A stretch of 64,000 bases of DNA from an uncultured Psychrobacter sp. (GTDB lineage: Bacteria; Pseudomonadota; Gammaproteobacteria; Pseudomonadales; Moraxellaceae), in NCBI GenBank assembly GCA_947489525.1, contig CANLDW010000003.1, forward strand, positions 124,001 to 188,000, in the 5' to 3' direction. This document shows, piece after piece, positions 49,280 through 58,055 of the stretch (position 1 is its first letter; each line of letters opens with the position of its first letter). Below the pieces are notes generated by a model, which worked only from the letters and a program-made list of their open reading frames with translations, searched no databases and was not told where the DNA came from. The translations under genes and the position numbers were made by a program.

Positions 49280-51052
49280 ATGTCTACACATCACAAGGAA
49301 GATAGCGAGAAGAATGACAACAAAGATAAGGATAAAAAAAACGCTGCGAATAAAACCCAAAGGGTGAGTGATCAGTTTAGTGCAGAGGTAATTGAAGAGC
49401 GCTTGACGCCTAACCCGCTTAGCCAGTTTGAGATGGATAAAGATACGCTTAGACTCGCGCTTGTCACAGCTCAATACGCGCTACGAGCAACGCGGCAGAC
49501 AGAGCCACCAACCAGCAACAAACCTACTGGTCTACTTGTATTAGTCAACGGTATGGAGCAGGCAGGCAAAGGTACAGCAGTAAAACAGCTGAGACAGTGG
49601 GTAGACCCGCGCTTACTCAAGGTGGAAGCAACTATTGGTTACCCGCCGCTGTCATCGCAGCCCATTTGGCAAGCGCATACCAAGGCCCTACCACGACATG
49701 GTGATGTCATGGTTTATTTTGGCAATTGGTACGCTGATCTGCTCTATAACGTCATGCGTATGGCAACCTCAAATACGGGGACTAATAACCCTTTAGAACC
49801 ATCTAAAGCCGCTCAGGCTGATGCAAAGCAGTTAGCATATGCATGGCAAGACTATTTGCGTAAGCAGCTTGCCGTGCTACAAAGCTTTGAGCGTGACTTA
49901 GTGACCAATCAAACGAAACTGCTTAAGTGCTGGTTTCATGTTGACGCTCAAACCTTGCAACAAAGGCTAAATGATGACGAAGCCGATCCAGATTTTCTAT
50001 ATCAGATCGACTGGGATAACGCTGAGGTATTAACGCAATTCAATGACGTTGCAGCCGAGCTACTACGTGCGCAAAACGACTGGGTTATCATCGATGGTAG
50101 CGATAAATCGCAAGCGGCAACCCATTTTTGTCATGAAGTCATGAATGCCGTGCAAGAAGCGCTGGTCAGTAGCCAAACGCAAAGCCATGACGCTGATAAA
50201 GAAGAGCAGGGTAAGACGGATAAAAAGTCAGCTACTCCTCACATTGATGCGCGTAACATTGGTTCGCGTATAGATAATAGCCATGCTGTTGTTGCTGCTA
50301 AATTAGCAGCCTTCAAACCGACAGATATACCTGATGAGCTGCAACGCATTAATAGCGATAAAATCAAAAAAGCCGAATATAAAAAAGCGCTTGCAGATAA
50401 ACAGACAACGCTTGCTAAGTTGATAAGGGCAAGAAGCAATCAGCACATTATTTTTGCTTTTGAGGGTATGGACGCCGCGGGCAAGGGCGGCGCTATTAAG
50501 CGCATGGTCGCACCCTTAGATCCACGTGAGTATCAGATATATAACATTGGCGCGCCTATGCGTCATGAATTACAACACCCGTATTTATGGCGATTTTGGA
50601 CGCGCCTGCCCAATGAGCAAACCGATCGTATTAGCCGTGTTGCAATATTTGATCGCACTTGGTACGGACGTGTGTTGGTTGAACGGGTCGAGCACCTAGC
50701 GACAGACGGTGAGTGGCAACGCGCTTATGACGAGATTAACCGTTTTGAGACAGATCTTGTTAATGCAGGAACCCTAGTGGTTAAATATTGGCTCGTTATA
50801 GACAAAGATGAGCAGCTCAAGCGCTTTGAGGCTCGTCAAGAGACGCCGCATAAGCAGTTTAAACTGACAGATGATGACTGGCGTAACCGTGAACGTTGGT
50901 CTGATTACGTCCAAGCGGCCGCTGATATGCTAGCGCGTACAGATACCACTGCTGCCCCTTGGTGCGTCATTGCGACTAATGAGAAACGACAAGCACGGCT
51001 TGCCGTTTTAGACCACGCGATTGCACAGTTATCGACCCTTGGACACAAATAA
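49280..51052 (+). CDS. pap: Polyphosphate:AMP phosphotransferase (class II PPK2)
   Basis: 590 residues with two fused PPK2 domains. N-terminal domain Walker A-like NGMEQAGKGTAVKQL; C-terminal domain has complete motifs EGMDAAGKGGAIKRM, NIGAPMRHELQHPYLWRFW, IFDRTWYGRVLVERVE and a lid region. A 60-residue polar linker joins them. Class II enzymes use polyphosphate to phosphorylate AMP to ADP, as described for Acinetobacter Pap. The first ~25 residues are Lys/Asp-rich. AAGGA precedes ATG. Next gene is a phosphate transporter. Confidence 0.9.
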   Translation: MSTHHKEDSEKNDNKDKDKKNAANKTQRVSDQFSAEVIEERLTPNPLSQFEMDKDTLRLALVTAQYALRATRQTEPPTSNKPTGLLVLVNGMEQAGKGTAVKQLRQWVDPRLLKVEATIGYPPLSSQPIWQAHTKALPRHGDVMVYFGNWYADLLYNVMRMATSNTGTNNPLEPSKAAQADAKQLAYAWQDYLRKQLAVLQSFERDLVTNQTKLLKCWFHVDAQTLQQRLNDDEADPDFLYQIDWDNAEVLTQFNDVAAELLRAQNDWVIIDGSDKSQAATHFCHEVMNAVQEALVSSQTQSHDADKEEQGKTDKKSATPHIDARNIGSRIDNSHAVVAAKLAAFKPTDIPDELQRINSDKIKKAEYKKALADKQTTLAKLIRARSNQHIIFAFEGMDAAGKGGAIKRMVAPLDPREYQIYNIGAPMRHELQHPYLWRFWTRLPNEQTDRISRVAIFDRTWYGRVLVERVEHLATDGEWQRAYDEINRFETDLVNAGTLVVKYWLVIDKDEQLKRFEARQETPHKQFKLTDDDWRNRERWSDYVQAAADMLARTDTTAAPWCVIATNEKRQARLAVLDHAIAQLSTLGHK

Positions 51053-51389
51053 AGGATGCGGGTATAAACTGGTTCATTTTCAGTTACAAATCTCGCAATA
51101 TCCCCATGCATTAAGCGTCTATATTTAATATAATGGGCGCGTAATATTTGGTGTGAGTGATTGCCAAACCACACCATCGAGTAATGTGTCAAGTGTTTCA
51201 GTATTGTAACGCTCCAATACGGGCTGATACCTGATTGAGATATGCACATTTCATAGAGTCCTATGCGTCTCTTACTTCAGCAAACCTATAAAAGATATAT
51301 GAGATGTACGTATGCCGGTGTCATCACATGGCAGTCGAGTGCATCAGTTTTATATAACCTCAACCAGCTTATGCAGGGCGTATTTACGT
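51053..51389. other. Spacer between pap and pit
   Basis: About 337 bases. One hairpin (GGTGTG near 51153 with CACACC near 51170) without a T run. Possible N-terminal extension of the transporter covers 51312-51389. Nothing else recognised; no clear pap terminator. Confidence 0.45.
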
Positions 51390-52997
51390 ATGGGTATTAG
51401 CAGTAGTTCTACCAAGGCCACCACACCTGTTGGTTCTATGAGAGTGAATCTATTTTTTGCTTTTTTATTGATTGGGATGACCGGCTATTTTTTGTGGTGG
51501 GGTCTTGATTACACCATGCACCAGCAGACACTGCTGTTTGTGCTGGCAACAGCCTTTGGCGTCTTTATGGCCTTTAATATTGGCGGTAACGATGTTGCAA
51601 ACTCCTTTGGCACCTCCGTTGGTGCAGGTACCCTCACGATCCCGCAAGCGTTAGGAGTCGCTGCTATATTTGAAGTATCGGGTGCAGTATTAGCGGGCGG
51701 CTCTGTAACGGATACTATTCGTAAAGGCATCGTAGATTTGGATGGCTTGAGCGTCACGCCCAATCAGTTTATCTACGTCATGCTCTCCGCTCTCATTGCT
51801 GCGGCATTTTGGTTGTTGTTTGCTACCCGTAAAGGTCTGCCTGTATCAACTACCCATGCCATCATCGGTGGCGTCGTTGGTAGCTCAATTGTCTTAGGGA
51901 TTGATTTAGGCGGTACCGAAACAGCGCTATCCACAATCGATTGGGGTACTATCGGTACTATCGCTATCTCTTGGGTGTTGTCGCCTTTGCTTGGTGGCTT
52001 GCTGGCTTATTTGCTCTATGGTCAGATTAAAAAAAATATCATTGAGTACAATGATAGAACTGAGGCGCATATTAGTGAGCTTAAAGCGGACAAAAAGAGC
52101 GTCAAACAAAGCCATAAGCTCTATTTAGAGACGTTATCAGAATCTGAACAGTTGGCTTACACCTCAGCAATGCTACGCGATCAAGAGATTTATAGAGATG
52201 ACGACACAAGCATTGATGATTTAGAGACCGACTATTACAAGCAGCTTTATAAGATAGAAAATGAGCGCAATAGTCTTGATACTCTAAAAGCGCTCAAAAA
52301 ATGGGTACCGATGATCGCGGCTCTGGGCGGGGCAGTGATGACCTCTTTAGTCGTGTTCAAAGGGCTTAAAAACGTCAACAGCAACATCACTACCTTGCAC
52401 GGTATACTTATTATGGGGATGATTGGCGCTTTGGTATGGCTGGCGACCTTTATCTACACTAAGAGCATTCGCGGTAAGCATAAAGAAGATCTGACTAAAG
52501 CAACCTTTATTATGTTTAGCTGGATGCAGGTGTTTACCGCTTCCGCTTTTGCGTTTAGTCACGGCTCAAATGATATTGCCAATGCGGTCGGTCCTTTTGC
52601 TGCTATTATGGATGTGATTCGTACCAACGAGATCGCTGCACAAGCTGCTGTACCACCAGCGGTGATGTTGACCTTTGGTGTAGCGCTAATTGTTGGTCTG
52701 TGGTTTATTGGTAAAGAAGTCATCCAAACCGTCGGTACTAATTTGGCTAAGATGCATCCAGCTTCTGGTTTTTCAGCGGAGCTGGCTGCTGCTGCGGTCG
52801 TGATGGGGGCGTCAACGCTTGGTCTTCCTGTGTCAAGTACGCATACACTTGTTGGCGCCGTGCTTGGCATCGGTATTGTCAATAAGAACACCAACTGGGC
52901 GCTGATGAAACCGATTGGACTGGCTTGGATTATTACTTTACCCGTAGCCGCGTTATTGTCCGCCTTAAGCTTTGTTATTCTAAAAAATATCTTTTAA
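51390..52997 (+). CDS. Inorganic phosphate transporter, Pit family
   Basis: Low-affinity phosphate (metal-phosphate):H+ symporter, ~535 residues. The duplicated PHO4 signature is seen as FNIGGNDVANSFGTSVGAGTLT in the first half and FSHGSNDIANAVGPFAAI in the second, together with GLPVSTTHAIIGG and GLPVSSTHTLVGA. About ten membrane helices with a ~130-residue charged cytosolic loop between halves. The frame opens at 51312, but ATG 51390 (AGGG upstream) is closer to the family start; 51438 is also possible. Confidence 0.92.
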   Translation: MGISSSSTKATTPVGSMRVNLFFAFLLIGMTGYFLWWGLDYTMHQQTLLFVLATAFGVFMAFNIGGNDVANSFGTSVGAGTLTIPQALGVAAIFEVSGAVLAGGSVTDTIRKGIVDLDGLSVTPNQFIYVMLSALIAAAFWLLFATRKGLPVSTTHAIIGGVVGSSIVLGIDLGGTETALSTIDWGTIGTIAISWVLSPLLGGLLAYLLYGQIKKNIIEYNDRTEAHISELKADKKSVKQSHKLYLETLSESEQLAYTSAMLRDQEIYRDDDTSIDDLETDYYKQLYKIENERNSLDTLKALKKWVPMIAALGGAVMTSLVVFKGLKNVNSNITTLHGILIMGMIGALVWLATFIYTKSIRGKHKEDLTKATFIMFSWMQVFTASAFAFSHGSNDIANAVGPFAAIMDVIRTNEIAAQAAVPPAVMLTFGVALIVGLWFIGKEVIQTVGTNLAKMHPASGFSAELAAAAVVMGASTLGLPVSSTHTLVGAVLGIGIVNKNTNWALMKPIGLAWIITLPVAALLSALSFVILKNIF

Positions 52998-53066
52998 ATA
53001 AAAGCGGTTGTTAAACTACTCGTTAAAGCGCTAAAACATACTTAAATTAAGTAACATCTAGCGTCT

Positions 53067-53107
53067 AAAAAAGCGCTTGTCGACCTCATACCGATAAGCG
53101 CTTTTTT
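53067..53107. terminator. Bidirectional terminator between pit and the aminotransferase gene
   Basis: AAAAAAGCGCTT pairs with AAGCGCTTTTTT, extended by TCG/CGA with a mismatch. Confidence 0.9.
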
Positions 53108-53144
53108 GTAGTACAAATAGGACAATGTCCTTTTAATAGTACCC

Positions 53145-54767
53145 TTAATCCGTACCGTACTTTTGACGTTTTTTGGCAAAGAAGCGATCAAGTCGATCCA
53201 TAGCATCTTCTAAATCGTGCAAATTAGGAAGGAACACCACACGAAAATGATCGGGCGCGTCCCAATTAAAGCCTGTCCCTTGCACCATGAGCACGTTTTC
53301 TTCTAGCAGCAGATCCATCATAAACTGCATGTCATCTTCGATAGGATAAACGGCAGGATCCATCTTTGGAAAACAATAAAAAGCCCCTTGCGGCATTGTG
53401 CAGGAGATACCTTTAATAGCGTTCAGACGTGTTATCGCCATATCACGCTGTTTGTAAAGGCGACCTGTCTCAGCGGTCAGTGCCTGCATACTTTGGTGGC
53501 CGCCCATCGCTGTTTGGATAGCGTATTGTCCCGTGACATTAGAACATAAGCGCATGGAGGCGAGCATATCAAGACCTTCGATAAAGTCTGTCGCATGATC
53601 TTTTTTACCAGAGACCATCATCCAGCCGGCGCGAAAGCCTGCGATACGGTGCGACTTTGACAGTCCATTATAAGACAATACGAGGACATCCTCAGTCAGC
53701 GTACTCATAGGGGTATGCACGACGTCATCATACAGAACGCGATCGTAGATCTCATCAGCCATAATAATCAGATTATGCTCGCTAGCAACTTGGATAATTT
53801 GCTGAAGCAGCTCATCTGAATACAACGCGCCCGTTGGGTTATTGGGATTGATCACGACGATACCTTTGGTTTTGTCAGTGATTTTGGCTTTGATATCCTC
53901 AATATCGGGTTGCCAGTTATCCTCTTCATTACAGCGATAATGTACCGCTGTACCGCCTGCTAAGTTCGCCGCTGCCGTCCATAACGGATAGTCAGGCATT
54001 GGAATCAGTACCTCATCACCATCGTTCATTAGCGCTTGCATCGTCATTACAATAAGCTCTGAGACACCATTACCAAGATAGACATCGCGGACATCGACAG
54101 CCGATAGCAGGCCTTTTGCTTGATAGTATTGCAGCACCGCTTTACGTGCTGAAAATATCCCTTGAGAGTCCGAATATCCTGTCGCTTCAGGCAAATTGAC
54201 CGCGACATCGCGCAAAATCTCGTGCGGCGCTTGCAAACCAAAAGGGGCAGGATTGCCAACGTTGAGTTTGATAATACGTTTACCCTCAGCTTCCATTTTA
54301 TTGGCAGTTTGCAGTAGTGGACCACGGATATCGTAGCAAACGTTTTGTAATTTGTCGGATTTTTTTAAAGAAGACATAGTAGTACCAGTTGTCGTAGAGG
54401 AAGATGAGGAAGGTATAGCAGTTATAGAAGGCGCGTGCGCACGATGAACAGTATTAGTTTCTAAGCTACTATTAGGCATAAAACCAGTATCAGATCGCGC
54501 ACTGGCATCATGTTGAGTGAGCATCTCATTATCGAGATCACCGCGCAATAAATAGCCCTCTGTACTACCTAAAAGCCGTGCAAGCGTCGGCAGCTTTGAG
54601 GAGACAATACCATTCGTACCGCGCTCCCAATTTGATATAGCGCCGCGACTGACTTTTGCGCCAGCTTTGGTCATTGCCTGCGCTAGTTGCTCTGCGGTAT
54701 AGCCCTTATCACGGCGCAGTTGTACTAGGCGCGCTGCTTGCGCCAGCTTATCTTGGTTATCGGACAT
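53145..54767 (-). CDS. XRE-family HTH fused to an AlaA-type aminotransferase
   Basis: 540 residues. Residues ~5-75 form an XRE/Cro-type HTH (LVQLRRDKGYTAEQLAQAMTKAGAKVSRGAISNWERG...LARLLG); ~75-135 is a Ser/Thr-rich linker; the rest is a fold-type I PLP enzyme of the AlaA/YfbQ group: GNPAPFG, the PLP Asp/Tyr in NNPTGALY and ADEIYDRVLYDD, Schiff-base Lys in LSYNGLSKSHRIAGFRAGW, and FRVVFLP. AlaA makes alanine from pyruvate and glutamate. The start at 54767 is chosen over 54827. Its promoter carries paired palindromes suggesting autoregulation. Confidence 0.9.
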   Translation of the reverse strand: MSDNQDKLAQAARLVQLRRDKGYTAEQLAQAMTKAGAKVSRGAISNWERGTNGIVSSKLPTLARLLGSTEGYLLRGDLDNEMLTQHDASARSDTGFMPNSSLETNTVHRAHAPSITAIPSSSSSTTTGTTMSSLKKSDKLQNVCYDIRGPLLQTANKMEAEGKRIIKLNVGNPAPFGLQAPHEILRDVAVNLPEATGYSDSQGIFSARKAVLQYYQAKGLLSAVDVRDVYLGNGVSELIVMTMQALMNDGDEVLIPMPDYPLWTAAANLAGGTAVHYRCNEEDNWQPDIEDIKAKITDKTKGIVVINPNNPTGALYSDELLQQIIQVASEHNLIIMADEIYDRVLYDDVVHTPMSTLTEDVLVLSYNGLSKSHRIAGFRAGWMMVSGKKDHATDFIEGLDMLASMRLCSNVTGQYAIQTAMGGHQSMQALTAETGRLYKQRDMAITRLNAIKGISCTMPQGAFYCFPKMDPAVYPIEDDMQFMMDLLLEENVLMVQGTGFNWDAPDHFRVVFLPNLHDLEDAMDRLDRFFAKKRQKYGTD

Positions 54768-54832
54768 AATATATAAGACCTTATCGTAGTAATGGACGTT
54801 ATGCTGACAAATGAAATCCACAAGCAATCTCT

Positions 54833-54853
54833 AATGCAAGATATTATTGCATT
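54833..54853. promoter_or_regulatory. Candidate operator 1 over the -10 box
   Basis: Perfect palindrome AATGCAA-N7-TTGCATT. Its spacer contains the -10 TAATAT of the aminotransferase promoter (54841-54846), so a bound regulator would block transcription. Same TGCAA-N7-TTGCA geometry as operator 2. Confidence 0.6.
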
Positions 54854-54869
54854 TAAACCTTGTTTTCAA
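54841..54869 (-). promoter_or_regulatory. Promoter of the HTH-aminotransferase gene
   Basis: Minus strand: -35 TTGAAA (54864-54869), 17-base spacer, -10 TAATAT (54841-54846), predicted start near 54834, about 66 bases before the ATG. Confidence 0.65.
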
Positions 54870-54886
54870 CATGTATTTATTCTACT

Positions 54887-54908
54887 AATGCAAGAAAAAC
54901 TTGCAATT
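54887..54908. promoter_or_regulatory. Candidate operator 2 upstream of the -35 box
   Basis: TGCAAG-N5-CTTGCA, again TGCAA-N7-TTGCA. Centre lies 54 bases from operator 1, about five helical turns, so two dimers would sit on the same DNA face. Confidence 0.6.
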
Positions 54909-55095
54909 CACTTGATATGATACTCCCGTTACCAAATATCAACGCAATAAGGTGATATCTGAATAATTTTGATCATCTTATGCCCTTGAATGTCAGCACA
55001 ATACATAGCATATAGTTGATACGATTATCAGCGCTATGCATTAAGCTATGTACTAGAGAAAACTGATGATAAAAGTATGTTAATAAGGACAAATT

Positions 55096-55518
55096 ATGCA
55101 AGATAAGCAACTGACTAAAGAAGAGATCAGCCAATTAACCGAAGCCGATTGGAAACAGCGTCTTAGCGCTGATGAGTATCATGTTATCCGCGAGAAGGGT
55201 ACTGAGCGTCCCTTTACTGGGGTCTATAACGATGTCAATGACAAAGGCATCTATCGCTGTAAAGCATGCGGTGCTAAATTGTTTGATTCAGAGAGTAAGT
55301 TTGATGCAGGCTGCGGCTGGCCAAGCTTTGACCAAGGCATCGATAATGCGGCGATTGATGAGCACGAGGACAACTCGCTTGGCATGCGTCGTACCGAGGT
55401 GACGTGCAGTAACTGTGACGCCCATTTGGGGCACGTGTTCCCTGATGGCCCGCGCGAGACAACAGGTATGCGCTACTGCATCAACTCAGTGTCTATTGAT
55501 TTAGACAAAGCAGAGTAG
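55096..55518 (+). CDS. msrB: Peptide-methionine (R)-S-oxide reductase
   Basis: 140 residues, full length. Zinc site CKACG and CSNCDAHLG, catalytic GCGWPSFD and RYCINSVSI with the resolving selenocysteine position filled by Cys. TAAGGA Shine-Dalgarno 7 bases before ATG. Repairs Met-R-sulfoxide in proteins. Divergent from the aminotransferase gene; terminator at 55544-55576. Confidence 0.96.
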   Translation: MQDKQLTKEEISQLTEADWKQRLSADEYHVIREKGTERPFTGVYNDVNDKGIYRCKACGAKLFDSESKFDAGCGWPSFDQGIDNAAIDEHEDNSLGMRRTEVTCSNCDAHLGHVFPDGPRETTGMRYCINSVSIDLDKAE

Positions 55519-55543
55519 TTGACCTAAACGCCTAACACTGAAG

Positions 55544-55576
55544 CGGCGCGATTAATACTATCGCGCCGTTTTTTTT
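55544..55576 (+). terminator. Intrinsic terminator of msrB
   Basis: CGGCGCGAT (55544-55552) pairs with ATCGCGCCG (55560-55568), then eight T. Confidence 0.93.
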
Positions 55577-55752
55577 ACTGTATTATTGACACTTGTATCC
55601 ATTATCAATGACTTTATGATTTCAACCTTACCTGATACTGAGAATTCAATAGTTTATTCACACTGGTTTATTCTAGTCTCAAATATAAACCCAATAAAAA
55701 CAGACGTTTGCTATCACACCAAAAAAATAGCATATAAAAAGGTAAATAGGGT

Positions 55753-55780
55753 TTGACAGCTCAATGTAAATCTATATAAT
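55753..55780 (+). promoter_or_regulatory. Strong promoter of the tRNA operon
   Basis: Consensus -35 TTGACA (55753-55758) and consensus -10 TATAAT (55775-55780) separated by 16 bases, typical of stable-RNA genes. It predicts a leader of about 340 bases before tRNA-Val. Confidence 0.85.
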
Positions 55781-55820
55781 ACACACCCACAGCACAGAGC
55801 TTTATTGGTTCTATGCTGTA

Positions 55821-56118
55821 GGAAGTCTATTTAAAGGGTGACAGCTTTAGATGTTAAGACCTTCAAAAAACTTTAGCGTTTAAAATTGCAGTGTTATTTA
55901 TAAGATTGCGTTTAGCTGCAAAGTTTTAGGAAATCCTATTTAAAGGATTTTTAGTACCATCCAGTGTAGGCAGAGTTTTATAGAATTTACGTTAATGTAA
56001 ATTCTCTTGCGCTCGGACGAAGCAGTGCTTCGTTTTGACTAACGCTAGATGTAGGACTTTTGGAAATCCTATTTAAAGGATTTCCCTTGCGAACCTAAAA
56101 TTGCAGTGCAATTTTTTT
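55821..56118 (+). repeat. Repeat- and hairpin-rich tRNA leader
   Basis: A sequence containing CTATTTAAAGG occurs three times (55821-55839, 55929-55950, 56062-56083); the last two are identical over 22 bases and fold as AAATCC/GGATTT hairpins. TAAAATTGCAGTG occurs at 55881-55893 and 56096-56108; the second forms AAAATTG/CAATTTT followed by T. Another hairpin AGAATTTAC/GTAAATTCT spans 55982-56005. No protein frame is credible here. Confidence 0.65.
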
Positions 56119-56128
56119 ACGGTTCTCA

Positions 56129-56204
56129 GGGTGATTAGCTCAGTTGGTAGAGCGTCTGCCTTACACGCAGAATGTCGGCGGTTCGAGCCCGTCATCACCC
56201 ACCA
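56129..56204 (+). tRNA. tRNA-Val(UAC)
   Basis: 76 nt with encoded CCA. Acceptor GGGTGAT/ATCACCC, anticodon stem TCTGC/GCAGA with loop CTTACAC (anticodon TAC), T-arm GGTTCGAGCCC. Canonical cloverleaf. Confidence 0.97.
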
Positions 56205-56251
56205 CTTATTAGCTAGTGAGCCTTAATAGGCTAAAAGCTAAAACGACCTAA

Positions 56252-56328
56252 GCAGCGGTAGTTCAGTTGGTTAGAATACCGGCCTGTCACGCCGGGGGTC
56301 GCGGGTTCGAGTCCCGTCCGCTGCGCCA
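56252..56328 (+). tRNA. tRNA-Asp(GUC)
   Basis: 77 nt with encoded CCA. Acceptor GCAGCGG/CCGCTGC, anticodon stem CCGGC/GCCGG with loop CTGTCAC (anticodon GTC), T-arm GGTTCGAGTCC, discriminator G. Confidence 0.97.
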
Positions 56329-56382
56329 TATTCTGTAGTAAGCAGAAAACGAATTTAGACTGTCAAGTTTAAGCAAGTTTCG

Positions 56383-56413
56383 CCTCAAACATAACTTTGT
56401 TTGAGGTTTTTTT
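56383..56413 (+). terminator. Intrinsic terminator of the tRNA operon
   Basis: CCTCAAAC (56383-56390) pairs with GTTTGAGG (56399-56406), then seven T. Confidence 0.93.
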
Positions 56414-56654
56414 GTGTCTGTAAAATACTGACGTATCTTTTAGCTTTAAACTCATAAGATAGGATCGGAAGGACAAGTAACTAAATCACGACATCAGACA
56501 AATAACTCAAATTGAAAGCCAACTCGTTCACTAGTAAATTCCATATAAAATCAAATTTTTAACTTCAAAATCTTTAACCTCATAAGAACTAAGTATTGAG
56601 CTTAAGTATAAAAAATAGAACGTTTCGCGTTCCATATACAAAAAGGGTGTCAGC

Positions 56655-57272
56655 ATGGGTCAAATCAGCGACTGGGTACTATCAATCATGGCGAAGTTTG
56701 GCTACTTTGGCATTATCTTTGCTATGTTTGCCGAAAACGTCTTTCCGCCTATTCCCTCCGAAGTCATTATGCCTGCTGCTGGCTTCGCCGCCTCGAAAGG
56801 CGATCTTAATCTCATACTCGCTATTCTAGCAGGCACACTAGGCGCAGTATTAGGTGCACTGCCCTTATACTATCTAGGACGCGTCTTTGATGAAGAGCGT
56901 TTGATGGCTATTACCGAAAAGTACGGCAAGTACCTCTTTGTCAAACCTGATGACATTACTGCAACCAATGACTGGTTTGATAAACACGGCAAAAAAGCAG
57001 TATTCTTTGGCCGTATGGTGCCAGGCGTACGCTCTTTTATCTCCATTCCTGCGGGCATGAACAAGATGTCACTGCTACCCTTTTTGGCACTAACTGCCCT
57101 TGGCTCCAGTATATGGACAGCAGGGTTGACGCTAGCTGGCTATTATTTAGGCGAGAACTACGCCTCCATCGAAACCACGCTTGCCCCTTATTCAAAAATA
57201 ATTGGCGGGATAGTCATTGTCATCATTATCGGCTGGTTCGTCAAACGTCGGAGGAATAACAAAAAAAGCTGA
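56655..57272 (+). CDS. DedA family membrane protein
   Basis: 205 residues. N-terminal half-hairpin with the conserved acidic/Pro segment FAENVFPPIPSEVIMPAAGF, then LYYLGRVFDEERL, the family signature FFGRMVPGVRSFISIPAGMNKM, and two C-terminal helices. DedA proteins act in membrane homeostasis; members flip undecaprenyl phosphate or phospholipids. This group resembles YqjA/YghB-like or UptA-like members; not resolved by eye. Last chromosomal-type gene before the T6SS island. Confidence 0.9.
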   Translation: MGQISDWVLSIMAKFGYFGIIFAMFAENVFPPIPSEVIMPAAGFAASKGDLNLILAILAGTLGAVLGALPLYYLGRVFDEERLMAITEKYGKYLFVKPDDITATNDWFDKHGKKAVFFGRMVPGVRSFISIPAGMNKMSLLPFLALTALGSSIWTAGLTLAGYYLGENYASIETTLAPYSKIIGGIVIVIIIGWFVKRRRNNKKS

Positions 57273-57629
57273 GGATTGTGACGTAGCGGAGTAGTCGAGA
57301 CATTGCTTAATAAAAGTAATTTGTAGCCACTCCTGCTTTTCGCTGCTATCTGCCTTGTCAATGGCGTGCGGACTATCGTGGCTAGATGTGTTCCATCATC
57401 CGAGCGACCACACCTAGCCACAGTCCGCAGCGCCATTGTCATCAGCAGGATATCCGCTGCAATCAGGGCTAGCGGTGAGATCTATTTTTTGCAGATAGTG
57501 GTCGTGGTTGGAGTTTTTGTACTAAGCGAGACTTAGAACTTCACATCGAGCAGTACGTTTTGAGCGTGAGTTGCTTTTTATTAGTTAGATGAAAAAACTA
57601 CCTTTGGATGGTTAAATAGAGATAACAAA
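57273..57629. other. Boundary spacer with imperfect palindrome
   Basis: 357 bases without a gene, containing the inverted repeat at about 57330-57475. It separates the core (DedA) from the leftward T6SS island. Confidence 0.55.
57330..57475. repeat. Imperfect long inverted repeat
   Basis: CAATGGCG-TGCGGACT...GTGGCTAG-TGTG on the left (57359-57390) mirrors the right arm (57408-57438), with weaker similarity extending outwards (CTG-TT-GC-GC-GATATC type words). Central 20 bases unpaired. Looks like a degraded MITE or palindromic intergenic repeat. Confidence 0.5.
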
Positions 57630-58055
57630 TTATGCTTTCTCACCATCAAACTGCCAAATCACCTCGCCCCAATTGTTGTTAGGATAATCAGGCATCATAT
57701 CTCCTTGTTTAAAGTAAGCGCGGCTGTTCTCTTTAGCTAAAGTGAACCAGTAGCCAGATTTAGGACAAGGCTGATTGGGCAGACAACGTCCTTTGGCTTG
57801 ACTAGTAATTTCAGGTTTAGCGGTAGGCTGGTTTTCGTAGTAGGGCGTCATGTCTTCACCAGCCTCTTGACGCTTGATAAATTCATCGTAGGTTATTTTA
57901 TAGGGATCAATGGATACAAACTTACTGGTATCAATGCCTGTTTTTTCTAGCACAAGGGGTAGGGTATAGTCGGGTTGACCTTGTTGGATGTCTAGGCCTA
58001 TCTCAAGCGCTTGGGTTTCAGCATATAACCTAGACGTAGGTAAATTTTGATAAAT
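57630..58055 (-). pseudogene. Headless immunity-protein remnant (C-terminal part)
   Basis: About 141 sense codons, open from just after the stop of the next gene, in the same frame, but without a plausible ATG or Shine-Dalgarno (a GTG at 57953 is the best candidate). The protein text (ETQALEIGLDIQQGQPDYTL, RCLPNQPCPKSGYWFTLAKE, YFKQGDMMPDYPNNNWGEVIWQ) resembles the C-terminal part of Imm71/Imm72-type immunity proteins (CPxTGxW and later Gly/Trp motif). I read it as the 3' end of an older immunity gene left after a cassette replaced its head. Confidence 0.55.

Noticed and set aside
55753..56128. Possible rRNA operon leader
   Set aside because: The promoter and leader look like a stable-RNA operon, but only two tRNAs follow and no 16S sequence is present before the terminator.
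56129..57272. tRNA-Asp 3' end as attachment site of the T6SS island
   Set aside because: No integrase gene is visible, no repeat of the tRNA 3' end was noticed in the island, and DedA lies between.
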